A stretch of 64,000 bases of DNA. It comes from Todiramphus chloris collaris (Eukaryota > Chordata > Aves > Coraciiformes > Alcedinidae). Shown here piece by piece: positions 22,756-37,130 of the stretch. The position numbers and the translations under genes were made by a program. The stretch spans positions 33,814,040 to 33,878,039 of the forward strand of contig JANVCC010000018.1 of NCBI GenBank assembly GCA_025345505.1. The letters are read 5' to 3'. The notes under the pieces were generated by a model. That model ran no database searches, was not told where the DNA came from, and was given only the letters and a program-made list of their open reading frames with translations. Position 1 is the first letter of the stretch. Every line of letters starts with the position of its first letter.

Positions 22756-25700
22756 GTACCTTCATTTCTTTTTTTTTTTTTGGAGAAGGACTGAAGATTG
22801 GTGTGTTGGGGAGTGTTTTGTCTGTGTCTGCTTGTTTCATAAAATGTAGTAAATGGATCTTTCTATAGAATATGCAGGTTTAAGAACCCAGGAAATGCTA
22901 ACACCTAACTTGAACAGGTTTAAAAGAGACACAAACAAAAATTTCCTTATGGGCAGAAGTAAAATTATCAGACTTTATAATAGACTGTATAGGTTTTAAG
23001 ATCATGCTATATAATTTGTAAAATACTTGAAATAGTTAGTTGAAGCAATTACTGCAATGTGTAAATTGTTGTCTATTCAGGCAATACTTAGGTGTCCAGC
23101 TGGACCCACAAAGAATGAGTCTATCTCTAGCTCATGTAGAACTGGAAAGAAACTTTTGGTTTTTTGTTTCAGAATTAAATTTCATGTTTCATGTTATAAT
23201 ATTTTTATGATGCAAAACTTCTGCAACACATAAAATTATATTTAGTTTGCTGTAATGAGTAGGAGATGAAGAGAATAGAATGGGGATAGTATTTTTGGTA
23301 AAATTTATTCTTAGGTCAAGTTTTATCCAGTAAACTATCGAGTTTTTTGGTTTGTTTTTTTTAAAAAGACACAGTAAGTAGATGTTTCTGTAGCATTTGG
23401 AGAAGACATGTATGAAATAAATTGGGGTTTTCATAGATTTTTCTGCATTTGTGGTGGTATGTATTTAATGCAAGCTCTTCAGTTTCCCTTGGGATTACGA
23501 CTTGATTGTACACTATCCCAGAAGGGTCAATAAAAGGAAAGCATGCAGGTTTTTATTTGGTGACAAATAAAATTATTGATATATATACAAAAAATTCATC
23601 ATAGCTATGTCTAGTGGTGGTCCAGCTTAACAAATGTTTTAACTGTTGCTCAAGCGGTCTTAACTTTATTCTTTTTCTCTCTAGGATATGATATGGGAGT
23701 AAGTTCTGACCTCTGAGAGGGGAACATGTAATTTTCAACCAATTTTCTAATGTGTTTGGATTACATCCCAAAAAGGCTTCAGAAAAGCCAATTTGGAAAG
23801 TATTAGGCAATGAGCTGTGTCTTATTTTAAATCGCTAGGAGCATACTGCAGTTACTGATGGCAGACAGAAGTGAACAGACTTTAAACAAATGTAAGGATA
23901 GGGAACTGTGTAATTAAACAAAACTTTGTGGGTTTGTTTTTTTCTTTTATTTATTTACGTTTAAAGAAGATACTCATTTTTAACATTATTTTATCTGGCC
24001 TGTTTAATAGAATTAGTTGTCCCTCCTTTCAGCAGAGTTTTTTGCCAGTGGCAGTACAGAACTCTCCAGTTCTCTACACAGATGAAAAGCTTACATTGAG
24101 CATTGGGCTTTGCTGAGTTAGTTACTACAGTAGTACTTACCCTTGCCATACTGTAATCATTTTAAGTATTGCTTTTATATTTGGTACATAAAACTTAGTT
24201 CTAAAAATTTCTAAAAATTTTGACTCCTCTTTGGCTTCACTTTATGCTGGAAGAATCGTATATTTGATTTTAAGATCATAAGAGAGATTATAAACTCATC
24301 TGAGAAAATCCAAATATATTACTTTCCTGTGTTTTTAGCCATAAAAGAGTCTCTTTAACTAAACAAGTGGTTCTGATTTTTCTAGTGGCAAATTATTGTA
24401 TTATTAGTAGTGTAATTTGTTTATTTATGGGAAGGTAGTAGATTTGATTCATATATAAATGTAGGGAAGTTGGTAATTTAATCCCTGAAGAATTATACCA
24501 CAGCTGATATAATGAATTGCTTAAATGCCAGTCTCACGAGGGTGCCTTGATAACCGTAGCTGATGGTACAGCAGAGTTTGTTGGGGTTTTTTAACCTCTG
24601 GGAAAGATAATAACTCTGAAACCTTCAATTGTACTTTCTGGAGCAACAGAAGAAAGTTCTATACAGCACAGAGAAGGTCCCTTTGGAGTGGGAGACAGTT
24701 TCTTGGGGTGACAGAGACTTGTACTCATTTATTGACAAGAGGAAATAAAGACGGTTTTAATCTTGTAAATATATTTTGTTTCTTCATAGTATATGTGGGA
24801 TGAAATTCAGGACAGTGAAATGTGTTTGTTGCTTGTCCTTTTTAGCTTCAAGACCAAATAGTTTCTTAGGTTGTCTTTGCTAGCTGCAGCTCTCCATCTG
24901 TCTCATTTTAATTACCTTGCAGTTGTGCTTTCTGCAGATCTTAGCCAGTATCAGTCCACAGTACCAATTTTCAGAGTTTCTACTACCAAGAGCCTCAAAA
25001 TGCCTCCCACCTTTACAAGGGAAGAAATATATGTTTATTACTATGCAGCAGGAAACACAGAAAGATTATTCTGACAAAAACCTTAGTAAAGTTCCCTTTG
25101 ACCTTCTTTTTTTTTTTTGTTCATTTTTTGTTTTTTTTAAACAGCCTTTTCTGTTCACCCACAGAAATAATTTCATTCTGTTATATTCAAGAATTTAGAG
25201 TCATGTTTACATGAGGAGAGTTCCCTGCTCTGCTCCTGCTTCCTCCCAAGAAGTTGTGAGTTTGCCTTTTGGCTACTAAAATGTGTTTTTTCCCCTTAGC
25301 TGATACTTCCATTATTTACATTTTCCTCATCCAGCATCATAAGGGTTTCTTGGAAGCTTAATCCATCTTGATGAACCAACCACAAACCGTGGTCTGGAAT
25401 AAGACTCATAATTTTACCAAAGCTTACGGGGCTTCCTTTTGAGTCCTTTTAAAACACTTTGTGTTTAAGTGACCATCAGAAGAATAAATGAGCTTCAGAC
25501 ACATAGGTAGAGACTCCAGTGACAAAATAGTCTTGAAATGTTCACCCCCCAACATAGTGCTGGACTCCTAGGTATAACAGGAGGTTTAAGGTGGCTGAAT
25601 TTGAATCCATGCGAGCTGTGCTTCTATCTGAAGCTGACACTTAGTAGGACTATAACATTTTGAAAAGCAGCAGTTCATGTAAGGAAAGTAACTGAAGTTT

Positions 25701-28556
25701 TGGTTTGCTTAACTCACTGTGAAGTAAATGTTTTTAAAGTTTATGCATTCTTGCCTTTTGTCCAAATAGATGTATTTGTGTTCATTTACAAACACTTATA
25801 CATTGTGATAACTCTATGGAAATACTGTTTAACAAAAACCTTTCAACTTGCCATAGTAGGACACTAAACTGTAATATTTCTGATAGCCTGATTTACAGAC
25901 GTGCTTCTGAATGTTTCTGATTTTGCCTGGCATTAGGTTTGGTAGGCATGATTCTAAAAAGTATTCATTTTTTTCCTTGTTTTATAATGAAAACTATCAA
26001 TTCACTTTCACTCTGGAATATACCAAATGAGAGCTTGGGGTTGGGGGGGGGGGGAGCCTCATAAGTAGTTAAATTAGAATTTGCAGAAACATAATACCTT
26101 ATTATAATCAAACTTCATTAGCCAACAAGTATCCTAATTGTGTTTTGTTACTTAAGCAAAACTGCTGTTAATTGCATGTCTTCAACTTAAGTCAGTCTAA
26201 TTAGAGTCTCTGAATTTTAGTTATGATTAGAGGTGTGCAAATACCCGTGTTCTTTTTATTTTGTTTTGTTGCCTGTTTCTTTTTTTGTTGCTGTTGGCAG
26301 ATAGGAGAAACAAAGAAAGCATCTGAAGCACGTATTCAGGTTAGCTTGCAATTAACTTTGAAACATATGGTGAAAAACAGAAATTGAAAAAATAGCTTCT
26401 TCATACAAGCAAATTTATATGTTCTATTTTTGAATAATAATTAAAAAAAAAAAAGGTGAAGATGTTTTTCAACACTGAGTTGGATTGAAAATAAAATTCC
26501 CATAAATTTTTCTAAATGAATCATCCAGATAGCTCAACACTTTTTTTTAACTTCCTCATTAAGGCTTGAGCTGAGCTAGAAATAGTTTGCAAAATGTTTA
26601 CATTCCAGAATATGCAACTTTATATTTGATCATTTCTTCAACAGGAAGTGTGCTCAGCTCAGGTTATATAGGTTTCTGGCACTCCTAAGTACTTTCTCTG
26701 ATAAATATTAAAATTTTTTTACTTCAAAATTCTGACTGATAATAGTGAGTTTGTATCTGTGTCTTCCTGGAGCAAGCTTATCTGTCTACAAACCACAGTT
26801 TTAAAGAGCTTTCTATTCCCCTAGCTTTACAATTCAAGTAAGTTGACTGTAGGAGAGTCTACCTGATGAACTACACCAGAAAAGTAGAGAGATTGTGCTG
26901 CATGTTTTTATATTGTTCCCTAGTTGGCTAAATCCACTAATCTTGAAATATGACCAATTATTGTGAAATATATATGTAGTTAAATTTTGTTTAATATTTT
27001 GAACCAATATACCCACATGTTAATATAGAAAATAAAAGTAACTAAGGAGCATGTAAAACAGTATTATTTTCCTGATCTTTCATGGAGTTAAGATGAATTT
27101 TATGGTAGTAAATTCTCAAGCAAGTTAGTCTGCTTTGATCCATGTGAGTACTTACACCATGTGCTTAAAGTGAAACTTGTACTTCAGTGCTTCACTGACA
27201 TCAGGACACTGTCCTCTAGGCAAAAGCACGTTAATGTAAGTGCAGTTGTGTCCCTTAATATTTACTGATTTTTGGATACGCACTTTTCATTTTTCTCTGT
27301 AATAGGAACCTTTCATGCTTCATAAATAGAGTTTGTAAGAATACAGAAACTGAACCTTATCTTCCTATGGATTAGAAATCTTCTGATCCCCAACTGGATT
27401 CCTACTGCAGAGCAGATACAATTTTAAGATACTAAGATTTTAGAGTGATATTGCAGAAGATGGATTATTTTTCGAATGTTGAGCTTCTCACCATGATAGC
27501 AGATCTTCCCTTATGATAAATGTTTCAAAGACAGAGGACCAGAAATGGAAAGCACATATTGGTTCAGTGCCCATTTCTAACCCCCCAGGTGTTAATTCCA
27601 AAAGCTCTGAAAAAGAAAATTAAAAACCAGAAAATAGATTTGAAAACAGAAAAAGAAAGACATACTGTGAGGTTTTGGAAGCCGTGTTACTTGGTAATTG
27701 CTGATACATAGCATTACATTATTACATCTCATTCCTTTCTGTATGCTATTTTTCCATTTTAAACACTTAAAAAAAATTCTACCACAAAAGCTGTACACTG
27801 AATAATTGCATTTTGGTTTTTGGTTGTTTGTTTGGTTTTTTTTTAAATCAAAACACCAAGTTACATGTAATTCTTATTGTTATATGTAAGCATTAAGCCC
27901 AAATCCAGATGTAGATGCTAACTCTTCTGAAATGAATGGTACCGTTAGACTTTGACATAGGATACAGGGTGGGATTAATCCTATTCAGTTACGATGCATG
28001 TATTAGACACTGCTGTCTGCTTTTCAGAGAAGTCAACCAAGCAGCTAAGGTTAACAAAAAAAACCCTGTGAACGTGAAAATAGAAAGTCGTGCAAGGCTT
28101 TGTTCGATGTTATATAAATTCTTGAGAATCGGGCACATTACAACAGAATAACTTTGACTCAAATGAGCCAGAGGAGTTAGACATATGGTGAGATTTGTCT
28201 CACTTCGGATTTCTGTGATGTTTCCATCTGATTTGCCTATTTTAGTTTTCCTTTATAGCAAGGGGAGGGAAAGAAGCATTTCCTGTCCATCCTATTTTGG
28301 GTGTCTATAATTATGATAATTGGCCCTAGAGTCATCTGCTTCTCTCTTCTGGCTATGAGCAAGGAAACTTAAGTTGATCATCTGAAATGTAGATATTTAT
28401 GTTGTAGACATCTCATATTAAGGGAGGAAAATCCCATCATATCTCTCTGAAGAGCTCTTTTGGATGATCTGGGCCAGAGCTGTTGTGACAGCTGTTCCTG
28501 ATGGTCCTGCAAAACATATTTCTGTCTAAATACTGACAAACTTATAAGTAACTTTA
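22756..28556. other. MEI4 last intron, 5' segment
   Basis: No gene recognised. A/T-rich, with T runs at 22770-22781 and 25109-25138 and a G run at 26041-26055. It contains the microexon candidate at 26301-26339. Confidence 0.55.
26301..26339 (+). other. Candidate in-frame microexon of MEI4 (unproven)
   Basis: A 39-base segment lies between a strong T-rich acceptor (TTGCTGTTGGCAG) and a CAG|GTTAGC donor. It is phase 0 at both ends and open, reading IGETKKASEARIQ. If spliced it would add 13 residues between ...QTHQ and IQAMYD without shifting the frame. Mammalian MEI4 has no insertion here and the flanking exons join perfectly without it. It is either an alternative exon or a chance match. Confidence 0.25.
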
Positions 28557-29295
28557 TGTCACAGTTTAGGGTCAGGGCAGCCTGCTATAGCTATAACAGA
28601 TGCTCTTTGTTAACCCCCCTACCTCCCCAAAGGGGAAGAGAAGGGGAATAAAGGAGAGAGACTTAACCGATTAGAAAAAGAAGCCAGAACAGTTTTAATG
28701 AAAATGAAGCATATAATAAAAATGGAATATATACAAATATATACAAAACCAGTATCGAACCCAACCCCCCCAACACTAATTACATCACTGTCACCACTGA
28801 TACTGTGGAGCAGACACAGGGAAAGTCACAACTGGGCTCAGCAGCAGACAGGAACTGTGTTTGGGAGCTGGATTCTGCTGCTGGATTCAGTAACACACAG
28901 TGGGATCAAAGGCAGAATGGACAGAGTCCTCCTTGGATGCTGGCCATTGAAGAAGTGAGCAAGAAGCAGAAAGAAGTTGAGCTGAGAGGCTTGACCCTCC
29001 TGATTCCTCAGCTTTATAAAGAATAGGAAGTCTGTGGGCTGGAATCCCTAGTTGGTCAGTTTAGGGTCACCTGTCCTGTCTGCACCCCACAACATGACAC
29101 ACAAGATCCATCAGTGGCCTTGGTCTGCACAGCAGTGCTTGGTACTAGCTCTAACCATGGGGTGTTATCACTGCTAGCAGCAGACACTGCCTGTGAGAAC
29201 AGGCTGATAACTTCAGAAGGTGCAGTGAGTTAGAACTGAGCTGAAAAGTAAAATCACTGAACAGAATTAGTTCGGTTCTCACTCAAACCAGGACA
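28557..29295 (-). mobile_element. Solo ERV LTR (LTR B), minus orientation
   Basis: About 739 bp, homologous to LTR A reversed. It runs from TGTCACAGTTTAGGGTCAGG to CTCACTCAAACCAGGACA, with TG...CA termini. Possible target-site duplication with one mismatch: CTTTA on the left, CCTTA on the right. No internal retroviral sequence flanks it, so it is a solo LTR. The TATA-like TTTATAAAG is near 29012. Open frames at 28698-29026 lie inside the LTR. Confidence 0.87.
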
Positions 29296-31942
<2,647 letters not shown>

Positions 31943-32390
31943 TCACAGATTCATAGCATGGTAGAGGTTGTAAGGGACCTCTGGAGATCATCGAGTCCAA
32001 CCCCCCTGCCAGAGCAGGATCACCTAGGGCAGGCCACACAGGAACAGATCCAGGTGGGTTTTGAAAGTCTCTAGAGAAGGAGACTCAACAACTTCTCTGG
32101 GCAGCCTGTTCCAGGGCTCCATCACCCTCACAGGAAAGAAGTTTTTCCTCCTGTTGAGGTGGAACTTCTTGTGTTTCATCTTGCTACCATTACCTCTTAT
32201 CCTATCACAGGGCACAACTGAAAAGAGACTGGCCTCTTCTACTTGACACCCACCCTGCAGGTATTTGTAAATGTTAATAAGATGCCCTCTCAGTCTTCTC
32301 CAGACTAAACAGCTCCAGGTCTCTTAGCTTTTCCTCATAAGAGAGATGTTCCAGTCCATCATCCTACTAGATGCCTTTTGGGATATAGTA
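31943..32390 (-). mobile_element. CR1 LINE 3' fragment, minus orientation
   Basis: Begins at its 3' end with ATCACAGATTCATAGCATGG, followed by GACCTCTGGAGATCATCGAG, GAACTTCTTGTGTTTCATC and CTGTTCCAGGGCTCCATCAC. It stops near the TTCCAGTCCATCATCC block. Same subfamily type as the element at 14690-15120. Confidence 0.93.
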
Positions 32391-33813
32391 TAAATGCACA
32401 GTTCCTGTGTCAGTGGCTTTACAGTTTATTTGCTGCTTTAGTATTTCATATCCTCAGAAAATGTAATAGTTGTAGCCCTAGAATTTCTATCTAGAAGTTG
32501 CTGATATAATGGGTTTTTATTTGGAGGAGTAATTATAATTAATAATTAAAATTGTCTTGAAATAAGATCCTAGTTAAATATATTAAAATGTAAATGGAAA
32601 CTATGTAATGATAGTGGATACTAGTGAAATCATTACTTCATCTTTCTTTCCAAAACACTCTTTTCATTTTAGAGGACAGATTAATATCTCTGGATATCTC
32701 AGCTTTGCACTTACTTGCCTCTCTCTAAACATGTGGGATGGTCCTGTGCATAATGACTTAGAACATCAACATGCCCCAGTGGGACCTCATTTATTGGTTT
32801 GGATTTTTTTTCTGAAAATACCTTTGAAGCTGTGTTTATCTACCTATAGAGCTTACACATAACCATCACTACTTTAAATCACAGTACCAGGAAGATTAAC
32901 TGATGTTTGTTCAGTGCTTTCTAAAATGTAAAAGCGCTTTTAAAAACTCATTATGTAGCTCACTGTGCGACATAACCACTAAGCACATGCACAGTGGCAT
33001 ATCTTCTGCAGTATGCTGTGGCATGCCAGCAAGCATAGAAAAACTGCTTCTGTTCTTTGCGTGTTCTTTTTTTGATAAGCAATGGGTTTGTTTGATGTTC
33101 CATATGTGCTTGTATTTAAGTGAGTATATTCAAGGGACCATATGGTTTAGTTTAGGTTGTTAGCTGGGAATGATGGCTGTAGTGCATTTAGATTTAGGGT
33201 TAGGGTTAGAACAGGATTTAGATTAGGATGACAAAATAAGATCCTCACCATGAAGGGAAATACTTGAAATGCTGTGCTTAGGAGTGTAAGACTACACTAG
33301 TTCTGCAAGCCTGCTGTTAATCAGGTAAGAGCTGGTGCTAGAACAACCTCCCTGGTTAAGTCCTCAATTGAAACTATTGGAAGCTACAGTTGTGGTGATG
33401 ATGGGGATTTGAATGCATAGGTTTATGAGCTGCACTGAATGCCACCACATCCAGAAGGAGCTGCTGTCTCAGAATGCNNNNNNNNNNATGAGATGCACTG
33501 AATGCCACCACATCCAGAAGGAGCTGCTGTCTCAAGTTCAGCACCAAAACAAGTTGAGTTCATCTTGCTAGGATTTAACTGATGTACAAGTCATTAACAG
33601 AGTATGTTTATGTTTGTGATGAAAGGGATTGGCTACCTGGATTTGGTTTGTAGCTGTGGTTGGAATTATGGTTCACATGGCTGAGACATATGGGAGGTTA
33701 AATCTGGTTCTGTAGCTTAATTAATTAATTCTGAGTTCTTCCTATGCAATTTGATTATGTGAGCTATAATTCAGTCCTGTTGACCAACTTAAAGAGAGTG
33801 AATTGATCAAATT
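32391..33813. other. MEI4 intron segment with assembly gap
   Basis: No gene recognised. Contains a short telomere-like TTAGGGTTAGGGTTAG at 33194-33209 and the 10-N gap at 33478-33487. Confidence 0.55.
33425..33534. repeat. Direct duplication flanking an assembly gap
   Basis: Bases 33425-33471 and 33488-33534 are the same 47-mer with a single C/A difference. They are separated by six to seven bases and ten Ns (33478-33487). This pattern is typical of unmerged overlapping contig ends. Confidence 0.9.
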
Positions 33814-35340
33814 ATCACAGAATTACAGAATGGATAAGGTTGGAAATGACCTCTGGAGATGTACTAGTACAACCCCCCCTGCTCAAAGCAGGCTCATCTG
33901 GAGCCGGTTGCTCACGGCTATGTTTATCCAGGTTTTGAATTTTTCCAAGGATGGAAGACTACACAGCTTCTCTGGGCAACCTGTTAGAGTGTTGATCACA
34001 TTTATCATAGAAGAATTTACTTCTTATACTCAAATGAAATTTCATGTATTTCAGTTTTTGCTCATAGACTTCTGTCCTGTCACTGGATACCACTGAGCTC
34101 TGTCTGGCTCTGTCTTCCTTATTACCCACCCCACCAGGTATTCATACACATGGATAAGATCCCTCACGAATCTTCTTTTCTCCAGATGGAACAGTCTCAG
34201 CTCTCTCAGCTTCTCCTTGTATATTCTTCTCCTTTCTCCTTCGTTTTTGTGACTCTTCACTGATCCCACTCCAGTATATCCAGGTCTTCTTTGTGCTAAG
34301 GAGCCCAGAACTGGAGCCAGCACTCCAGGTGTGTCTCAGCAGTGCTGACTAGATGGGAGGGATCACTTCCCTCAGTTTGCTGGCAACACTTCCCCCCATG
34401 CATCCCAGGACACAGTTTGCCACCCTTGCCACAAGGACTCAGAGTTGACTTATGTTCAACTTGTCTGCCAGAGCCCCAGGTTCTTCTCTACCGAGCTGTT
34501 TTGTAGTTTTCAACAACCAGTCTCTACTGTGCATGGGATTACTCCGCCCCAGGGATAAGGTTTTGCATCTCCCTTTGTGGCAACACAGGATCCCCCTATG
34601 CCAGTTTTTCCAGCCTGTCAAGGACCCTGTGAATGGTAGCATAACCCTCAGGCATGTCTGTCAGCCCTCCTGCTTTTGTATCATTGTCCAGGTCATTCAT
34701 GAAGATGTTAGAACTGGTGCCAGTGTCAACCCCTGAAATGCACCACTAGTGAGTGGCCTCCAGCTGGATTTTATGTCTCTGATTGCAACCCTCTGAGAAT
34801 GGCAGTTCAGGCAGATTTCAGTCCACCTCACTGTTTACTTACCGAGCATGTAAATCTGTGCTGACTACTCTCAAGGACAATTTTGCCCATCACATGCCTG
34901 GAAATAGTTTCAAGGATTTTTTGCTCCATCACCTGCCCAGAAATCAAGGTGAGGCTGTCTGACCTGTATTTCCTTGTATGCTCCTTGAAGACAGAAGTTG
35001 CATTTGTTTTCTTCCAGTCCTCAGGAATCTCCCTTGATTACCATGACTATGCAAAGAGTGGCCCTGTTGTGACACTGGCCAGCTCCCTCAGCTATCACAG
35101 GTGCTTGCTGCCAGGTCCCATGAACTTACATATGTCCAATTTCTTTAAATGTTCCCTAACCTGATTCTTCTCCACTGCAGGTAAGTGTTCCTTGCTTTGA
35201 ACTTTCCCACTAGTCTTAGGTACATGGGATTCCTCAAGGCTGGCTTTACCAGTAAAGATTAAGGCAAAGAGAGCCTTTGTCACCAGTTTCCTTGCCACAG
35301 CTTTACTCATCTTCATTTTGCTGCTGATACACCTGTAGAA
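33814..35340 (-). mobile_element. Long CR1 LINE fragment, minus orientation
   Basis: About 1.5 kb. The 3' end lies at the left (ATCACAGAATTACAGAATGG, GACCTCTGGAGATG). The match continues through blocks typical of longer CR1 copies: CAGGACACAGTTTGCCACCC, TCATTCATGAAGATGTTAG, TTTCAGTCCACCTCACTG and CTTCCAGTCCTCAGGAATC. It is heavily mutated with no intact reading frame, so it is an older copy than most here. Confidence 0.85.
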
Positions 35341-36537
35341 CTCTTTATAGATTATAGTTGCAAGTTAGCTGAGTTCTTAAGAGGACTGTGTTAAATCATA
35401 TAGAGGCTTTATGACTTAGACTTTTCTACCAATCAAGCAATAATCCTCTTCAGGAAAGCTTATAGGAGCTTCAGTAATGCTCTCAAAGTTACAAACCAGT
35501 GAAGATAATTATCATTATTTTACCAAGGTAATAATTCATAATGAAGACCACTGAGTTTGTGGGAACATAAGGTGAGTATGGAGACATGCTCTGAAACTCC
35601 TCCTTTGCCTCAAACACCCTCTAGAAAACCTTTGCATATACCCAAAAAGGTGAAAGGCTGGGATCTGTTCTAGAGGATAGCACATTACCCACAAAGTTAG
35701 CCCTTAGTCTTCCAGGACTAAAAGGTATTTCAGAGGGACCTTAAATAGCAGCTAGAACAAAGTATATTCAAATATGTTCTATATTTTTGCTGCTGTTTGG
35801 TTGGGGTTTTTTATTATTTTAATGAAGGAAACAGAGAAGCTACTATGTTGCTTTCCTAAAAACTCTTTGTTATAATTTAGAATTTGTCTGATTTTATGAA
35901 GTGTCTTGAATAATTTGAGCAAGGAAGAAAGCAAAATTATTTCTCTAGAAACCTTAGTGCTTGGACTTTTAGGAACTATTTCATTTTTCACCAGGATGTA
36001 GACGCGAGTTGGGGCACTTACAGCTTAAATTGTAAGCTTGACAAACCTTCTTTGTGTCCAGTCATGTCGCAGGGCATCCGTTCTTTAAGCCTCTGGGGGG
36101 AGATATATTACTGCTGGTTTAGCAATGCACAGGGAATGGGGAAACCACCAAGGATTACTGGGAACTCATATTACATCTTTCTTGCCACTAGCAAGAGTGT
36201 CATCAACATGGTGGTTCCTGCACTGTGATTAACCTTGCTTCTATGTCCATACAGATATCTTGAATTCTCATTGCCTAGTTATTTCTGTCTGGTACCATTT
36301 TATTGCTGCTAGATCATTGATGTAACCACACCTTCTTTCCAGACTCCTAAATCCCACCACAATTACTTTCCTTTTATGTCTGTCAGTCCTGGTTACTTAT
36401 GCATCCTTGTCTGTCTTTCCCAGAATCTTACCTCCAGAGTAGCTAGGAGGAGGTAGCACTAGAACTGTGGGGCTAAAGAGGTCAAGGAGCTTTTAAGCTT
36501 GAAAAGTCTTTCTCATTATAAATAAGCAGTAATTCTA
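35341..36537. other. MEI4 intron segment, no feature recognised
   Basis: Ordinary A/T-rich intronic sequence with no recognisable gene or repeat family. Confidence 0.55.
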
Positions 36538-37130
36538 GGTACTTGTTGATAAAGAACTGGCTTGATGGCCGCACACAAAGAGTGACTGTCAATGAGTCCG
36601 TGTCCAGGTGGAGGCCAGTGACAAGTGAAGTCCCTCAAGGATCAGTACTGGGACCAGTCTTGTTTAACATCTTTGTCCAGAGAAGGGCCACAAGGATGAT
36701 CAGAGGTCTTGAGCACCTCTCCTATGAGGACAGACTGAGAGGGTTGGGTTTGTTCAGTCTGTAGAAGAGAAGGCTCCGAGGAGACCTTATTGTGGCCTTC
36801 CAGTATCTGAAGGGGCCTACAGGAAAGCTGGGGAGGGACTTTTTAGGCTGTCGGGTAGTGGTAGGACTAGAGGGAATGGATCAAACTAGAGGTGGGTGGA
36901 CTTGGATTAGACTTTAGGAAGAATTTCTTCACCATGAGGGTGGTGAGACACTAGAACAGGTTGCCTATAGAGGTGGTGGAAACCCCATCGCTGGAAGTTT
37001 TTAAGGCCAGGCTGGATGAGGCTCTGAGCAACCTGCTCTAGTGGGAGGTGTCCCTGCCATTGGCAGGGGGGTTGGAACTAGATGATCTTTGAGGTCCCTT
37101 CCAACCCTGACAATTTTATGATTCCATATT
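36538..37130 (+). mobile_element. CR1 LINE with internal deletion, + orientation
   Basis: The first ~140 bases encode the C-terminal part of CR1 reverse transcriptase ([12 protein letters not shown], then [15 protein letters not shown]). At about 36680 the sequence jumps to the 3' region ([23 protein letters not shown] frame) and runs to GATGATCTTTGAGGTCCCTT and an ATTTTATGATTCC tail. The join gives one 73-codon open frame (36543-36764) that is an accident of the deletion. Confidence 0.92.

Noticed and set aside
33194..33209. Interstitial telomere-like TTAGGG repeats
   Set aside because: Only two and a half units, which is common by chance in A/T-rich DNA and not evidence of a fusion site.
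34051..34323. 90-codon minus-strand frame with protein-like charge pattern
   Set aside because: It falls in the CR1 3' region of the 33814-35340 element.
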